DNA of 64,000 nt from Suttonella indologenes. Lineage in GTDB: Bacteria; Pseudomonadota; Gammaproteobacteria; Cardiobacteriales; Cardiobacteriaceae. Below are positions 55,120 to 63,936 of the stretch, piece by piece; the first letter of the stretch is position 1; each line of letters begins with the position of its first letter. The stretch is taken from the NCBI RefSeq assembly GCF_900460215.1, contig NZ_UHIA01000004.1, forward strand, positions 1,558,001 to 1,622,000. Reading direction: 5' to 3'. Both the position numbers and the translations under genes were made by a program. Below the pieces are notes generated by a model. That model saw only the letters and a list, made by a program, of their open reading frames with translations. It made no database searches and was not told the DNA's origin.

Positions 55120-57531
55120 TTAAAACTCATAAGCAAATTTCAACCAAAACTCCCGACCTGCAGTATAGGCATTATCTCTTGAAGAAATCGGATAATGGGT
55201 TTTTCGTACATGATTCAATACATTTAACACATTGCCTTGTATATAAAACCGATGATTATATATATCGCTTTGCCAACGCAAAGCACTATCCCATTGCACA
55301 TGACTGCCGTAATCATAACTGCGGTAACGGTCAATTCCCATTAAAGGATCATCAATATCTTCATAACCTTTAATCGGCGCTTTAATATATACATCATTCG
55401 ACCAATCAATACCGCTATCAGGCATATACATATTCAAACCCAAATGCAGCTGCCAATCTTCCCGACTGCTATTGACTTTTCTCACCATATCCGCACGACT
55501 CATCAATTTACCATCCAAATAAACCTGCTGATTCGGATTCCCCACATCGGCGCGACTTGAATCCAACCAATCCAAGCCCAATGTAGTTTTCCAATAAGTA
55601 TTGCCAATCTGCCACGGCTCTTTATTTTCTATTTCCACCGTATAAATCCGATTGCTGAAATCCCTGCCGTTAGTATAATAATTAAAATCTTTATCATCTT
55701 TTTTCATGATAATCCGATCATTATTCTGACGATAAATATAGCCTAATTTCACATTCAAATTAGAAATCTTTTGCTCATATCCCAGAGAAAACTCATCGGC
55801 ATAAGGCGTTTTCAAACGACCGCCGTCTTTATATTGACGAGAAGCATCTTGATGAATCTTTAAAATATCTTCAGTCAGCTTTAAGGCTGCAAAAGAGCGA
55901 CCGTAATAGCGGTTCGCGCCGATTGTCCATTGACTTTGCGCATTCGGCTGATAGCGCAGCACCAAACGCGGAGCAATATTGGTATTTTTCAAATAATCGT
56001 CGCGCTCCGCACGCAATCCTGCGCGAAATTCAAAATTCTTCCAAGAAATTAAATCTTCCGCATAAAGCGCCGCATTCTGATAATCGGTTTTCGCCCTACC
56101 TGCCGGCGTATGCAAAGCATCGGCAAATAAGAGCGAACCGTCGGAAAGATAAGTCTTCACCGCCGCATCGACCGCCTGCGGGCGATAAAAATCATAATCC
56201 GTTTTCTGATAAATCCCGCCCACAGAAACAGAATGCTCGCTGTCGCCTATAAAAAACGGCTGAAAAGCATATTCCGTCGAAAAATGCAGATTATGCTGTT
56301 TTAAGCGGCTGTCGCCATAACCGCCCTTCTCATAATTGTATAAAGGATCAAAAGTATTCTCATCTAATACCGATATGATTTCCGCTTTATGCGCATTAGA
56401 TTGGCGCTTATCCGTAAAAACATCATAAGCCAAAGTATTTGTCCATGTTCCGCTTTCCGCCTCGTGCACCCACGCAAAAGTAGCGCCGTAAGCCTGATGA
56501 TAATCTTTGGCATTGCCATCGATATTATCGGCAAAATATTTATTCTCGAAATAATTAGAATAACGCCATGATAATTCCAAGCGATTATTATCATTTATTT
56601 GCCAATTAAGATTCAATAAAGCATTATCCGATTGCCGCTTGTGGTTTTCTTTTACCAATTGCGTATCCGGCATAAGACCGATCAAACGGTTTTGCGCAAT
56701 ATGGGAATGGCGGCGGCTTGCAGCAAAAACCATACCCATATTATCCCTAATGCCTTTTTCAATGATCACATTCATATCTTGTTTGCGATATTCAGGCTGC
56801 AAAGCGGCAATTCCATTACTTTCAGGGCGAACGCGCGCAAAAACATCGCCGGCATATTTGCCGGCATTAAGCGCCGCCCAATCCGAAGCCGTAGTACGGT
56901 AATGGAATTTAAACCTGTCTTCTCCGGAATACCGCTTGGTTTTCGCGATTAAGGCGCCACCCATAAAACCACCTAAACTGGCGGAAATATTGCTGTCTTG
57001 CACTTCAATTGCCGACAGCATATCCGCATCAAAAAAATATCCCTGCGTATGGCTGATATTGGGCAAAACCTGCATCGCTCCGTCAAAAATATCGCTTACC
57101 GTCAATTCATTGTTCACATTAACATTATCTACAAAATAAGCGGTTTGATTGGCATCTGCACCATTAATCGAAAGCCATTCCGGCATAATCTCGCCGCGCT
57201 GCACACCATTGCTGTCGCTTTTCTCATAGCGCACATGCACATTGCTTTTTACATAATCGCTGATATTGCCGTTACCTACCGGCATAATTTGCATATCGTC
57301 ATTGTCAATCGTTTGTGCGGAAGTTAAAGACTTATTGCGTTCGCCGTAAACCACGATTTCCGACAATAAAATGGGCGCAGTTTCCTGCACATAACGCAGC
57401 TGTAAAATAGAATTTTCTGAAGAAATATTAGAATCTTGCGCTTTCACAAACAGCGGCATTGCGGCAAATCCCATCATTGCGCCGAATATTGCCGCACTTA
57501 AATTTTTCCTGCTAAAAGAAGGAGTTATCAT
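55120..57531 (-). CDS. TonB-dependent outer-membrane receptor
   Basis: 803 residues: N-terminal signal region ending MPLFVKAQ, a TonB-box-like segment SEIVVYGER, a plug domain (ISDYVKSNVHVRYEKSDSNG, SINGADANQTAYFVDNVNVN) and a 22-strand-type beta barrel ending in FWLKFAYEF with a C-terminal Phe. It takes up an unknown ligand using TonB energy. Siderophore, heme and cobalamin cannot be told apart from sequence. No TonB, ABC transporter or Fur box is obvious beside it. Confidence 0.88.
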   Translation of the reverse strand: MITPSFSRKNLSAAIFGAMMGFAAMPLFVKAQDSNISSENSILQLRYVQETAPILLSEIVVYGERNKSLTSAQTIDNDDMQIMPVGNGNISDYVKSNVHVRYEKSDSNGVQRGEIMPEWLSINGADANQTAYFVDNVNVNNELTVSDIFDGAMQVLPNISHTQGYFFDADMLSAIEVQDSNISASLGGFMGGALIAKTKRYSGEDRFKFHYRTTASDWAALNAGKYAGDVFARVRPESNGIAALQPEYRKQDMNVIIEKGIRDNMGMVFAASRRHSHIAQNRLIGLMPDTQLVKENHKRQSDNALLNLNWQINDNNRLELSWRYSNYFENKYFADNIDGNAKDYHQAYGATFAWVHEAESGTWTNTLAYDVFTDKRQSNAHKAEIISVLDENTFDPLYNYEKGGYGDSRLKQHNLHFSTEYAFQPFFIGDSEHSVSVGGIYQKTDYDFYRPQAVDAAVKTYLSDGSLLFADALHTPAGRAKTDYQNAALYAEDLISWKNFEFRAGLRAERDDYLKNTNIAPRLVLRYQPNAQSQWTIGANRYYGRSFAALKLTEDILKIHQDASRQYKDGGRLKTPYADEFSLGYEQKISNLNVKLGYIYRQNNDRIIMKKDDKDFNYYTNGRDFSNRIYTVEIENKEPWQIGNTYWKTTLGLDWLDSSRADVGNPNQQVYLDGKLMSRADMVRKVNSSREDWQLHLGLNMYMPDSGIDWSNDVYIKAPIKGYEDIDDPLMGIDRYRSYDYGSHVQWDSALRWQSDIYNHRFYIQGNVLNVLNHVRKTHYPISSRDNAYTAGREFWLKFAYEF

Positions 57532-57559
57532 AAAGGCCTCTTATATCGGAGAAGCGCAT

Positions 57560-57588
57560 ATTATAAACAATTCATTGAATAAAAGTAA
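57560..57588 (-). promoter_or_regulatory. Predicted sigma-70 promoter of the TonB-dependent receptor
   Basis: On the minus strand: TTACTT, 17 bases, TATAAT, with the -10 box 29 bp before the ATG. The rest of the 349-bp gap up to 57880 is AT-rich; I see no other gene or clear operator in it. Confidence 0.55.
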
Positions 57589-57880
57589 CTATTATTTAGA
57601 TAATCAACAAACAACATAACTATATGTTTTTATTTTATTAAATGGATTTTCACCACCATACATGACTAAACTATTTTGATCACTCAGTATGACATCGGAC
57701 ACAGGCATACAACATTCTTAAGCTTTGAAAAATAACCTACATAACAGCACCTTAGAAAATACCCTAGATGTAATCTGCAACAATTTCTATCGCACTTATA
57801 AAAAACACATGATTTTTCTTGAAAACGAACATACATTCACGGTAAATTAATTCTGTTTTTATGCTTTAAGGGATAATATT

Positions 57881-58339
57881 ATGAAAAAATACAGAATGAT
57901 TTTATTATTAAGCAGCCTTTTGAGTACGCATATAACGGCGCAAAACACGCCGCGTGCAGAAAAAATCATCGTATATAAATGGATAGAAAACGGCATTGTG
58001 CATTATGCCAAAGTTCCGCCGCGCGGCATAAAAAACTATATTTTATTAAATGAACAAGGTATGCAAATTGATGAAGAAAAAATATCGGACATTCCCTCAT
58101 CACCCAATATCCAACATGCGGAAATAAACGATATAAATCCTGAAAATATCATTATTACCAGTATAGAACGCTGCAATGCCGCTTTTTACGATTTATCGAT
58201 TTTAGACAGCCAAGAAAATACTGAAGGAATTTATACAAATGATGCCGATGGCAATCCTGTCAAACTCTCTCAAGCAGAAATCGCCGCTCACCGGCAAAAA
58301 ATCGAGCAATTGATTGAAGAACTCTGTCAGGATCAATAA
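57881..58339 (+). CDS. Secreted DUF4124-like protein, function unknown
   Basis: 152 residues with a Sec signal peptide (MKKYRMILLLSSLLSTHITA). The mature start IIVYKWIENGIVHYAKVPPR is close to the DUF4124 motif (YKW-x-D/E-x-G-x-V-x-Y/F-x-x-x-PP) of small envelope proteins. The rest is acidic with two cysteines (ERCNAAFY and ELCQD). It is divergent from the receptor gene. Function unknown. Confidence 0.7.
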   Translation: MKKYRMILLLSSLLSTHITAQNTPRAEKIIVYKWIENGIVHYAKVPPRGIKNYILLNEQGMQIDEEKISDIPSSPNIQHAEINDINPENIIITSIERCNAAFYDLSILDSQENTEGIYTNDADGNPVKLSQAEIAAHRQKIEQLIEELCQDQ

Positions 58340-58381
58340 ATAAACCGCGCATGTTTAAGCAGAAGAATTAAGCAAATATTA

Positions 58382-58481
58382 TAGCTTCTTCAGATTAAAA
58401 TGAGACAATAAAAATTTTCAACATATTGAAAAATATTTCAATATGTTGTTTAAGGCGTATCATTTTAATCTGAAGAGACTA
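58382..58481. mobile_element. TA-flanked miniature element, family 3 relative
   Basis: 100 bp with 22-bp inverted ends (TAGCTTCTTCAGATTAAAAT at the left, its near-complement on the right, two mismatches), TA on both sides, and an inner palindrome around AACATATTGAAA. It lies between two convergent genes, where the hairpin may also slow transcription. Confidence 0.76.
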
Positions 58482-58502
58482 TATATTTGCGCTGTAAAAT
58501 GC

Positions 58503-58531
58503 AAAAGCCGCTTGCAGAGCAAGCGGCTTTT
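58503..58531. terminator. Bidirectional terminator
   Basis: A 12-bp stem (AAAAGCCGCTTG paired with CAAGCGGCTTTT) with a five-base loop, between the DUF4124-like gene and the convergent 420-residue secreted protein. Confidence 0.9.
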
Positions 58532-58554
58532 GATATTAATGTTCAGATAATTTC

Positions 58555-59817
58555 TTAAAAAATTCCCTGAATTTGTTTGCCAAAATCATCTAAGGTGTTC
58601 TTACGCGAATCCACCTCTTGGTCATTATAGAAACTCTTATCATTTTCTACGCGACCAATTTGGCTAACGCGGATAAAGTTTTTCAAACGTCCGGCGCGTG
58701 TGTTGCCGTCATTAAAGCTAAATGATGCAATCAAACGCTCTTGCCCCGCTTCAATCGGGTTAGACAGGCTCACATAAAAACGGCGCAGGGATTTTTCGCG
58801 ATCAAAGCCCAAATCCTGCACATAAGCGCCATTATACCAACGAGGCGTAATCAAACGATCCACGCCCTTAGGCCCGCTTTCGGTATAAACTTCTACCAAA
58901 AAGCTTACGACAGGAAACTCGCCGTAATAACTTTCGCTTCCCGTATTTCTCAGCCTTAAAGCCACCGAACCTGCAAAACCTGCCGCTTTAGCGCTTGAAA
59001 CCGTCAAATAAGGCTCAAGATCCAAAGGCAATTGCTGTCCGGGCTGACGCATATCGGGATTTTTCGGCTTTTCGGGCAAAATCGCAATTGCCTTATTGGG
59101 AAGATGCGTATTTTTATCCACAGAATCGGCCAAATTATCGTATAACTTGACGCGCACCTCGCTCTTTAAAGGCACAAAAGCACGCCACATAGTCGGTGTG
59201 GTCCATAAACCGTTAGAGCCGCAAATTTGTTGCGTACCAATCATATTAACCACACGGAAGCCGTAAGTCGCCTCTCCCGTATAGCCGGCAGGCACGCTAT
59301 AAGGTCCGATATTTTGTCCCACCGTCCAAGACAATGAATAACTGGCGCTCGCTCCTATTTGCTGTGCTAAAGAAAAAGCAATGCCCCATTGTCCGCCGAT
59401 AGAGCTATCCCCCTGCTTAGACGAACCATTAGATCCCAAATTTACATCGATTTTTTCGGTACGACTGCCGTTAACCGAAAAAGAAATGCTTTGAGCGCGG
59501 GAGGTGTTTTGCGTTAAAGGAATGCTCATCTCGGTTTCGTTTTTAGCGGAAATAGTGCCTACCGGCAACCAAGACTCATTGATTTTATACACCACCGTGC
59601 GGCGGTCTTCCAAAGCATTACAGACAGGAAAAGGATTCAACACATTGGCTTTCAGATGCGTGGAACCATGCGATGTGTGAATAATCGGGAGTTTGGCATC
59701 AATAGCAGCCGTTTGAGGATAGGTGTTGATTTGCGTAGCGGAAAAAGCCGGCAATGCAGCAGCCAAGGAAAAAACGCCTAATACAGAATAGACATTTTGC
59801 TTATTGATCATCTTCAT
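58555..59817 (-). CDS. Secreted protein, possibly aerolysin/ETX-MTX2-fold
   Basis: 420 residues with a Sec signal peptide ending LPAFSA. Residues about 100-195 show long runs of alternating Ser/Thr and hydrophobic residues (SRAQSISFSVNGSRTEKIDV; ASASYSLSWTVG) joined by a Gly/Ser-rich loop (SNGSSKQGDSSIGGQ) and closed by IGPYSVPAGYTGEATYGFRV. This is the layout of the membrane-inserting region of aerolysin-type pore-forming proteins, where PVPPGT-like turns end the region. The C-terminal half contains an Ig-like stretch (SVALRLRNTGSESYYGEFPV). No sequence family is recognised with confidence. It has its own terminator. Confidence 0.45.
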   Translation of the reverse strand: MKMINKQNVYSVLGVFSLAAALPAFSATQINTYPQTAAIDAKLPIIHTSHGSTHLKANVLNPFPVCNALEDRRTVVYKINESWLPVGTISAKNETEMSIPLTQNTSRAQSISFSVNGSRTEKIDVNLGSNGSSKQGDSSIGGQWGIAFSLAQQIGASASYSLSWTVGQNIGPYSVPAGYTGEATYGFRVVNMIGTQQICGSNGLWTTPTMWRAFVPLKSEVRVKLYDNLADSVDKNTHLPNKAIAILPEKPKNPDMRQPGQQLPLDLEPYLTVSSAKAAGFAGSVALRLRNTGSESYYGEFPVVSFLVEVYTESGPKGVDRLITPRWYNGAYVQDLGFDREKSLRRFYVSLSNPIEAGQERLIASFSFNDGNTRAGRLKNFIRVSQIGRVENDKSFYNDQEVDSRKNTLDDFGKQIQGIF

Positions 59818-60063
59818 ACAAACCTCTAGAGTTATCTACAGAAAAGATATACAGAATATTGCTTGATACAGTCTGCGCAACAGGTACGAACACTGCAACA
59901 GTCGCGAATGGATGATAAAAAATACAAATTTTTAAACAACAACAGCATATTGCATCAACATACTATTGTCAGCTTATTATTTAGTACAGCAGATAATAAT
60001 GCAAGCGCTTTTTTCAATTGTTACTATCAAAACAATCTAAGACACGGATAACTAAGCACTTAA
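59818..60063. other. Non-coding stretch upstream of the 420-residue secreted protein
   Basis: About 245 bp of AT-rich sequence. It must hold the promoter of the minus-strand secreted-protein gene, but I see no strong -10/-35 pair. A 62-codon frame at 59863-60051 has no ribosome-binding site or recognisable content and was not accepted. Confidence 0.5.
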
Positions 60064-60236
60064 GAAAACGGATTGATTCGGCAATTTTTGCCGAAGTCTG
60101 TGAGACTTGATAATCTCTACGCTGAATACATTAAAGAGATAGAGGCAATTTGAATAATCGTCCTCGTAAGGTGCTAGGCTTTATGACGCCATTGGAGGTT
60201 AAAGTTAGCTTTGGGTGCGTTGCACTTCATATTTGA
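60064..60236 (+). pseudogene. IS30-family transposase remnant (3' end)
   Basis: Two frames together give the C-terminus of an IS30 transposase: ENGLIRQFLPKSVRLDNLYA then EYIKEIEA, then after a one-base shift NLNNRPRKVLGFMTPLEV to the TGA at 60234-60236. LNNRPRKxLGFxTPxEV is the hallmark end of this family. The shift and the missing front part show it is dead. The sequence just past it (GTTGCACTTCATATTTGAA) resembles an IS30-type terminal repeat. Confidence 0.83.
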
Positions 60237-60302
60237 ATCTGCCTCTTAAGTTTTCTCCCTTAGTGAGTTTTTCTTAATTTATCTTGCCTTTCTATCAGAT
60301 AT

Positions 60303-60378
60303 TGGTGGAGCCAAGGAGGATCGAACTCCTGACCTCCTGCGTGCAAAGCAGGCGCTCTCCCAGCTGAGCCACGTCCTT
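60303..60378 (-). tRNA. tRNA-Ala(UGC)-like, acceptor stem poorly paired
   Basis: D arm (GCTCAGCTGGGAGAGC), anticodon arm CCTGC-TTTGCAC-GCAGG with anticodon TGC, variable loop and T arm AGGAG-TTCGATC-CTCCT are all sound, and the 3' end reads TGGCTCC-ACCA. The 5' strand should be near GGAGCCA but reads AAGGACG, leaving three mismatches and two wobbles in seven pairs. It may be a tRNA remnant or one side of an integration site, not a working gene. The neighbouring IS30 remnant fits that view. Confidence 0.6.
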
Positions 60379-60405
60379 TTAGCATTAAACGCAGTTTAAT
60401 ATTAT

Positions 60406-63400
60406 TTAAGCCAAAAAGCCTTGGGAACTCAACTGCTCTTCGATAGATTTTGCAATGTTTGCATCAGTTGCAATCTGTTCATATGAATGGTTTTCATATA
60501 TTTTTGCCAGTGCTCCCAAATCTTTATAGCTGATATTTGTGCCGTCAGAGAATGAGAAATTTTCCATCCGATGCAACACAGAGCTTTGTCCTTCGATTGT
60601 AATACTGCTTTCAGGACTGCCTAGGAGCTTAAAGCTAAAGTTTTTGCCATCTTGAGAGACATAAAAATCTTTCAAATTATGAGCGGTGAAATTTATTTCA
60701 TCACTCACGCCAGAGCTGTCATAAACATTAACCGATCCGAACTCAGAGCCGATGAAAATCTTATCCGAACCGCCACCAGTTTTAACGCTGCCAGAGCCTT
60801 GGACATAGACTTGATCATTATTCAAACCCGTATCAACACTGACATTGTTGCCATTGACAACAACCGCATCTTGAAACCATGAAGTATTAACTTCGGCATC
60901 GTCTGATGCAACAACAAACTGACGACCTCCAAAAATGCCCGTTTGCACATTTTCCGCAGTTTCGGTGTAATTTACATTTTTGCCAGATTGATTGTTGCCG
61001 TAAAATGCAGCTAATGCATTGTCAATCACTGCATCATTAAATACAAACTGATCGACTTTATTCTCATCACCGTAGAAATCACTTATGCTTACGGAATTAT
61101 TGCCGTTAGTAATTACCAAATTTCCGTTATCATTCTCAAAACCATAATCCTGAACCGAGGTATCAGCAAAATCAACTTTGTTTTTGTCCTTACCATCAGG
61201 ATTGGTTTCATTTAAGGTATCATGACCGAAATCGCCCGTCTCAACATAGGTGTCAGAACCTAAGCCGCCGCTTAGGGTGTCATCGCCGCCCATGCCGTTA
61301 ATGGTATTATTCGCATCAGTGCCATTGATAGTTTCATCGGCACTAGTTCCCAGATTAGCAATGTCATTCAAGGCAGTATCCAAATCTGCCCGACCATAGA
61401 AATACATTCCTTTGGTATTTTCTGCAATACTTTGGAACACCGATGCCGTAGAACCACTAGACAAAGCAATAGTATTGATTGGAATATACTCAAATGCACC
61501 TTCTTTTTCCCCGTCAAGTTCGACTTTCTTATTGTGCGAAAGCGCATAAACCTTAGACAGACCATCCAAATCGTCGCCTGGTTCATCACCGAAAAGCCAA
61601 ATTTGCTTGGCATACTCCTCACCTGCTCGCCAATCAAACTCATTAAGAGCCTTGCTAAGAGAAGTAGCCACCAGCTCCGTCCCGCCACCTTGCTCAAATA
61701 CTGCGTTAATGGCAGAGTAAGCCTTTTGCGGAGTATCGGCATTCTTAGCAATCCAAGACAAACTACCATCAGTGTAAGTCATAATCCCGATATTTGTATC
61801 AAGATTCTCATCATTGGTATTAGTAAATAATTTGCTAATCATATTTTTTACATTAGCTTTAACCGTATTGATATCCTCTGACATTGACCCAGTTACATCA
61901 ATAACAAAAACTATATCCTTGCCAGCTTTGTCTATAAGCTGGATATTCAAATCGCAGTTTTCTTTATTAAACTCTTCAATCGTGAGAGTTTTGCCTTCCT
62001 TGATTAACTCAACTGTCAAGTTCTTGCCGTTGAGCGTATACTTGATATTTTCTCCCTGCAAATATACCTGCTGATCAGATACTGAAGTATCACGATAAGC
62101 TTTGCCTAGAACAACATCGCCAAAATGCACTTCACCTTGACCGTCTTTGTCCTTGATTACATCAGTATCGCCTGCATAGTATGTATCAGAGCCATCTCCG
62201 CCTTCCATGCGGTCGGATTCTCCGTCGTCCTTCAAAACAACATCACCAAATAAATAATAACCACCAACTAGAATATCAGCACCAGCTGCCCCATGAATCT
62301 CATCCGAGCCTTTACCGCCAATGAGGGTATTAATAGATGTGTCGGAAGTGTCATATTTATTACTTCCTGCGATGAGAACATCATCGCCATTATTTCCATT
62401 TAATGTATCTGAACCAGAATTCCCAATAATTTTATCATTATTAATAGAGCCGATAACACTGTCATCCCCATTACCAGAAATAAAGACCACTCCTGATTTA
62501 AGTTCTGAAGCACCTAAATCAGCATACAATTTAGGGAGTTGTATATAAATATAAGTATTATTCATTAAATAAAATTTTGAACTTGAATTTTCATAATCGC
62601 ACGTTCCATAAAAGATAATTCGCCCATCTTCATCCAAAAATCGGATAATACCATTATCCCACAGTTTTTGAACAAGATTGTTTGTCAATACACTATCCAA
62701 GCCAACAGATGCCTGATTCCATTTGTTAGTTAAAAAATTAGAACTTGTTTTTTCATTTTGATAATCCTGATATGACAATGTTTTGGTATTAACATTATCC
62801 CAGTCAAATTTAATATTAACTGTTCTACCAATTCCTGAGGGATCAATTTTCCACTCTATCATAGAATTAGCGATTTGAGATGTAGTACCACCTTCAAAAT
62901 CAAAGTTCTCCATTGGTTTTCCGTTTTCATCTCGAAGTCCTGGCTCATTATTAGAATAAGGAACAATGGCAAAACTTTCAATTGAACGATTCCCATCTTC
63001 ATCAACAACAAAAATCGCATCATCATTTACCATAAAAGCAACAGAATTCCAAATATATGCTCTCTCAAGCAAGTTATCTTTGCCATCATCATATTCAGCA
63101 GTACTTTGAGTTACTCCTGCAAATTTAATCTTTAATGCTTGAAGTATTTCAGATTTAGTATATCTTCCAGCTTCTAAATTTTCAGAAGCGGTACTGCTTT
63201 TAGTAAAAAATTCATCTAAAAACTTAAAATCTTTTGCACTAACAAATCTGCCTGCTCCATCTGTCATATACTCATTGATATTGATTTTTACAGGATAATC
63301 CACTACTAAATCTTTTGGTCTAATGAGATTTCCATCAAGTAAATTATTTGGTTTTTCTAATTGACCAAATAAGTACATTGAAGTTATCTGTGCCATTGTA

Positions 63401-63426
63401 GGCAAAGTTGAAATTTTGTCAGCCAT
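60406..63426 (-). CDS. RTX protein with von Willebrand A domain, probably type I secreted
   Basis: 1006 residues, no N-terminal signal peptide. Glycine-rich calcium-binding repeats lie at about 315-420 (GNSGSDTLNGNNGDDVLIAG, GGKGSDEIHGAAGADILVGG) and again near 700-732 (GMGGDDTLSGGLGSDTYVE). Between them, at about 500-690, is a VWA domain with MIDAS residues DVTGSMS, GGGTEL and GDEPGDD. The C-terminus is probably the uncleaved type I secretion signal. The first 310 residues are not recognised. The role may be adhesion or toxin delivery. AGGAG precedes the start. No secretion ABC transporter is visible in the window. Confidence 0.82.
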   Translation of the reverse strand: MADKISTLPTMAQITSMYLFGQLEKPNNLLDGNLIRPKDLVVDYPVKININEYMTDGAGRFVSAKDFKFLDEFFTKSSTASENLEAGRYTKSEILQALKIKFAGVTQSTAEYDDGKDNLLERAYIWNSVAFMVNDDAIFVVDEDGNRSIESFAIVPYSNNEPGLRDENGKPMENFDFEGGTTSQIANSMIEWKIDPSGIGRTVNIKFDWDNVNTKTLSYQDYQNEKTSSNFLTNKWNQASVGLDSVLTNNLVQKLWDNGIIRFLDEDGRIIFYGTCDYENSSSKFYLMNNTYIYIQLPKLYADLGASELKSGVVFISGNGDDSVIGSINNDKIIGNSGSDTLNGNNGDDVLIAGSNKYDTSDTSINTLIGGKGSDEIHGAAGADILVGGYYLFGDVVLKDDGESDRMEGGDGSDTYYAGDTDVIKDKDGQGEVHFGDVVLGKAYRDTSVSDQQVYLQGENIKYTLNGKNLTVELIKEGKTLTIEEFNKENCDLNIQLIDKAGKDIVFVIDVTGSMSEDINTVKANVKNMISKLFTNTNDENLDTNIGIMTYTDGSLSWIAKNADTPQKAYSAINAVFEQGGGTELVATSLSKALNEFDWRAGEEYAKQIWLFGDEPGDDLDGLSKVYALSHNKKVELDGEKEGAFEYIPINTIALSSGSTASVFQSIAENTKGMYFYGRADLDTALNDIANLGTSADETINGTDANNTINGMGGDDTLSGGLGSDTYVETGDFGHDTLNETNPDGKDKNKVDFADTSVQDYGFENDNGNLVITNGNNSVSISDFYGDENKVDQFVFNDAVIDNALAAFYGNNQSGKNVNYTETAENVQTGIFGGRQFVVASDDAEVNTSWFQDAVVVNGNNVSVDTGLNNDQVYVQGSGSVKTGGGSDKIFIGSEFGSVNVYDSSGVSDEINFTAHNLKDFYVSQDGKNFSFKLLGSPESSITIEGQSSVLHRMENFSFSDGTNISYKDLGALAKIYENHSYEQIATDANIAKSIEEQLSSQGFLA

Positions 63427-63477
63427 TTTTACACTCCTAATTAGTTTAAAATAAAAAAAGTCTGTTGTAGAAAAAAA

Positions 63478-63936
63478 TTAAAATTCAGGTGGATATAGAT
63501 TTCCACAATTTGTCATAATGAAGGAGCTTCTTTTCGTTTGTACTCTTGCATATCGCCAACCAAGTATTTTTTCTAAAAAAGTTCCCCAATCTTCATACAA
63601 ATGTCCCCCTTCTAAATCTGTTTCAAAATTTCCGTACATTTTTTCTCTTGTAAAAATATATGCTCCATAATAATCATTAGACTGTTCTTTATATTTACTA
63701 TTATCTAATATTGTGTATATATCTTGTTCATTCAAAAAACGCATTTTCTTAAAACAAAAACCGTAATAATTAAGCATGCCAATTAACAATGGAAATAGCA
63801 AAAATAATGCAAAATATAATAATTGTCTTCTTTTATTTTCAGTCAATCCTTTGGATATAAAAAAGGAAAATAATAAATAAATAAATGCACCTATGATTAA
63901 CATAAAAAGAACTATCATCATACCAACACCAGCCAT
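63478..63936 (-). CDS. Small membrane protein next to the RTX-VWA gene, function unknown
   Basis: About 152 residues with the start at 63936 (MAGVGMMIVLFMLIIG, AAGGAG upstream); an ATG at 63993 in the same frame is less likely. Two membrane segments lie near the N-terminus (MMIVLFMLIIGAFIYLLFSF and LLYFALFLLFPLLIGMLNYY), followed by a soluble part of about 90 residues (NEQDIYTILDNSKYKEQSND, GWRYARVQTKRSSFIMTN). It lies 51 bp upstream of the RTX gene, low in GC like that gene, and could be co-transcribed. I do not recognise the family. Confidence 0.62.
   Translation of the reverse strand: MAGVGMMIVLFMLIIGAFIYLLFSFFISKGLTENKRRQLLYFALFLLFPLLIGMLNYYGFCFKKMRFLNEQDIYTILDNSKYKEQSNDYYGAYIFTREKMYGNFETDLEGGHLYEDWGTFLEKILGWRYARVQTKRSSFIMTNCGNLYPPEF

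Noticed and set aside
57532..57880. Fur box in front of the TonB-dependent receptor
   Set aside because: AT-rich stretches were examined, but none matches the GATAATGATAATCATTATC pattern well enough.
59863..60051. 62-codon plus-strand frame
   Set aside because: No ribosome-binding site, low complexity and no recognisable content in an AT-rich gap.
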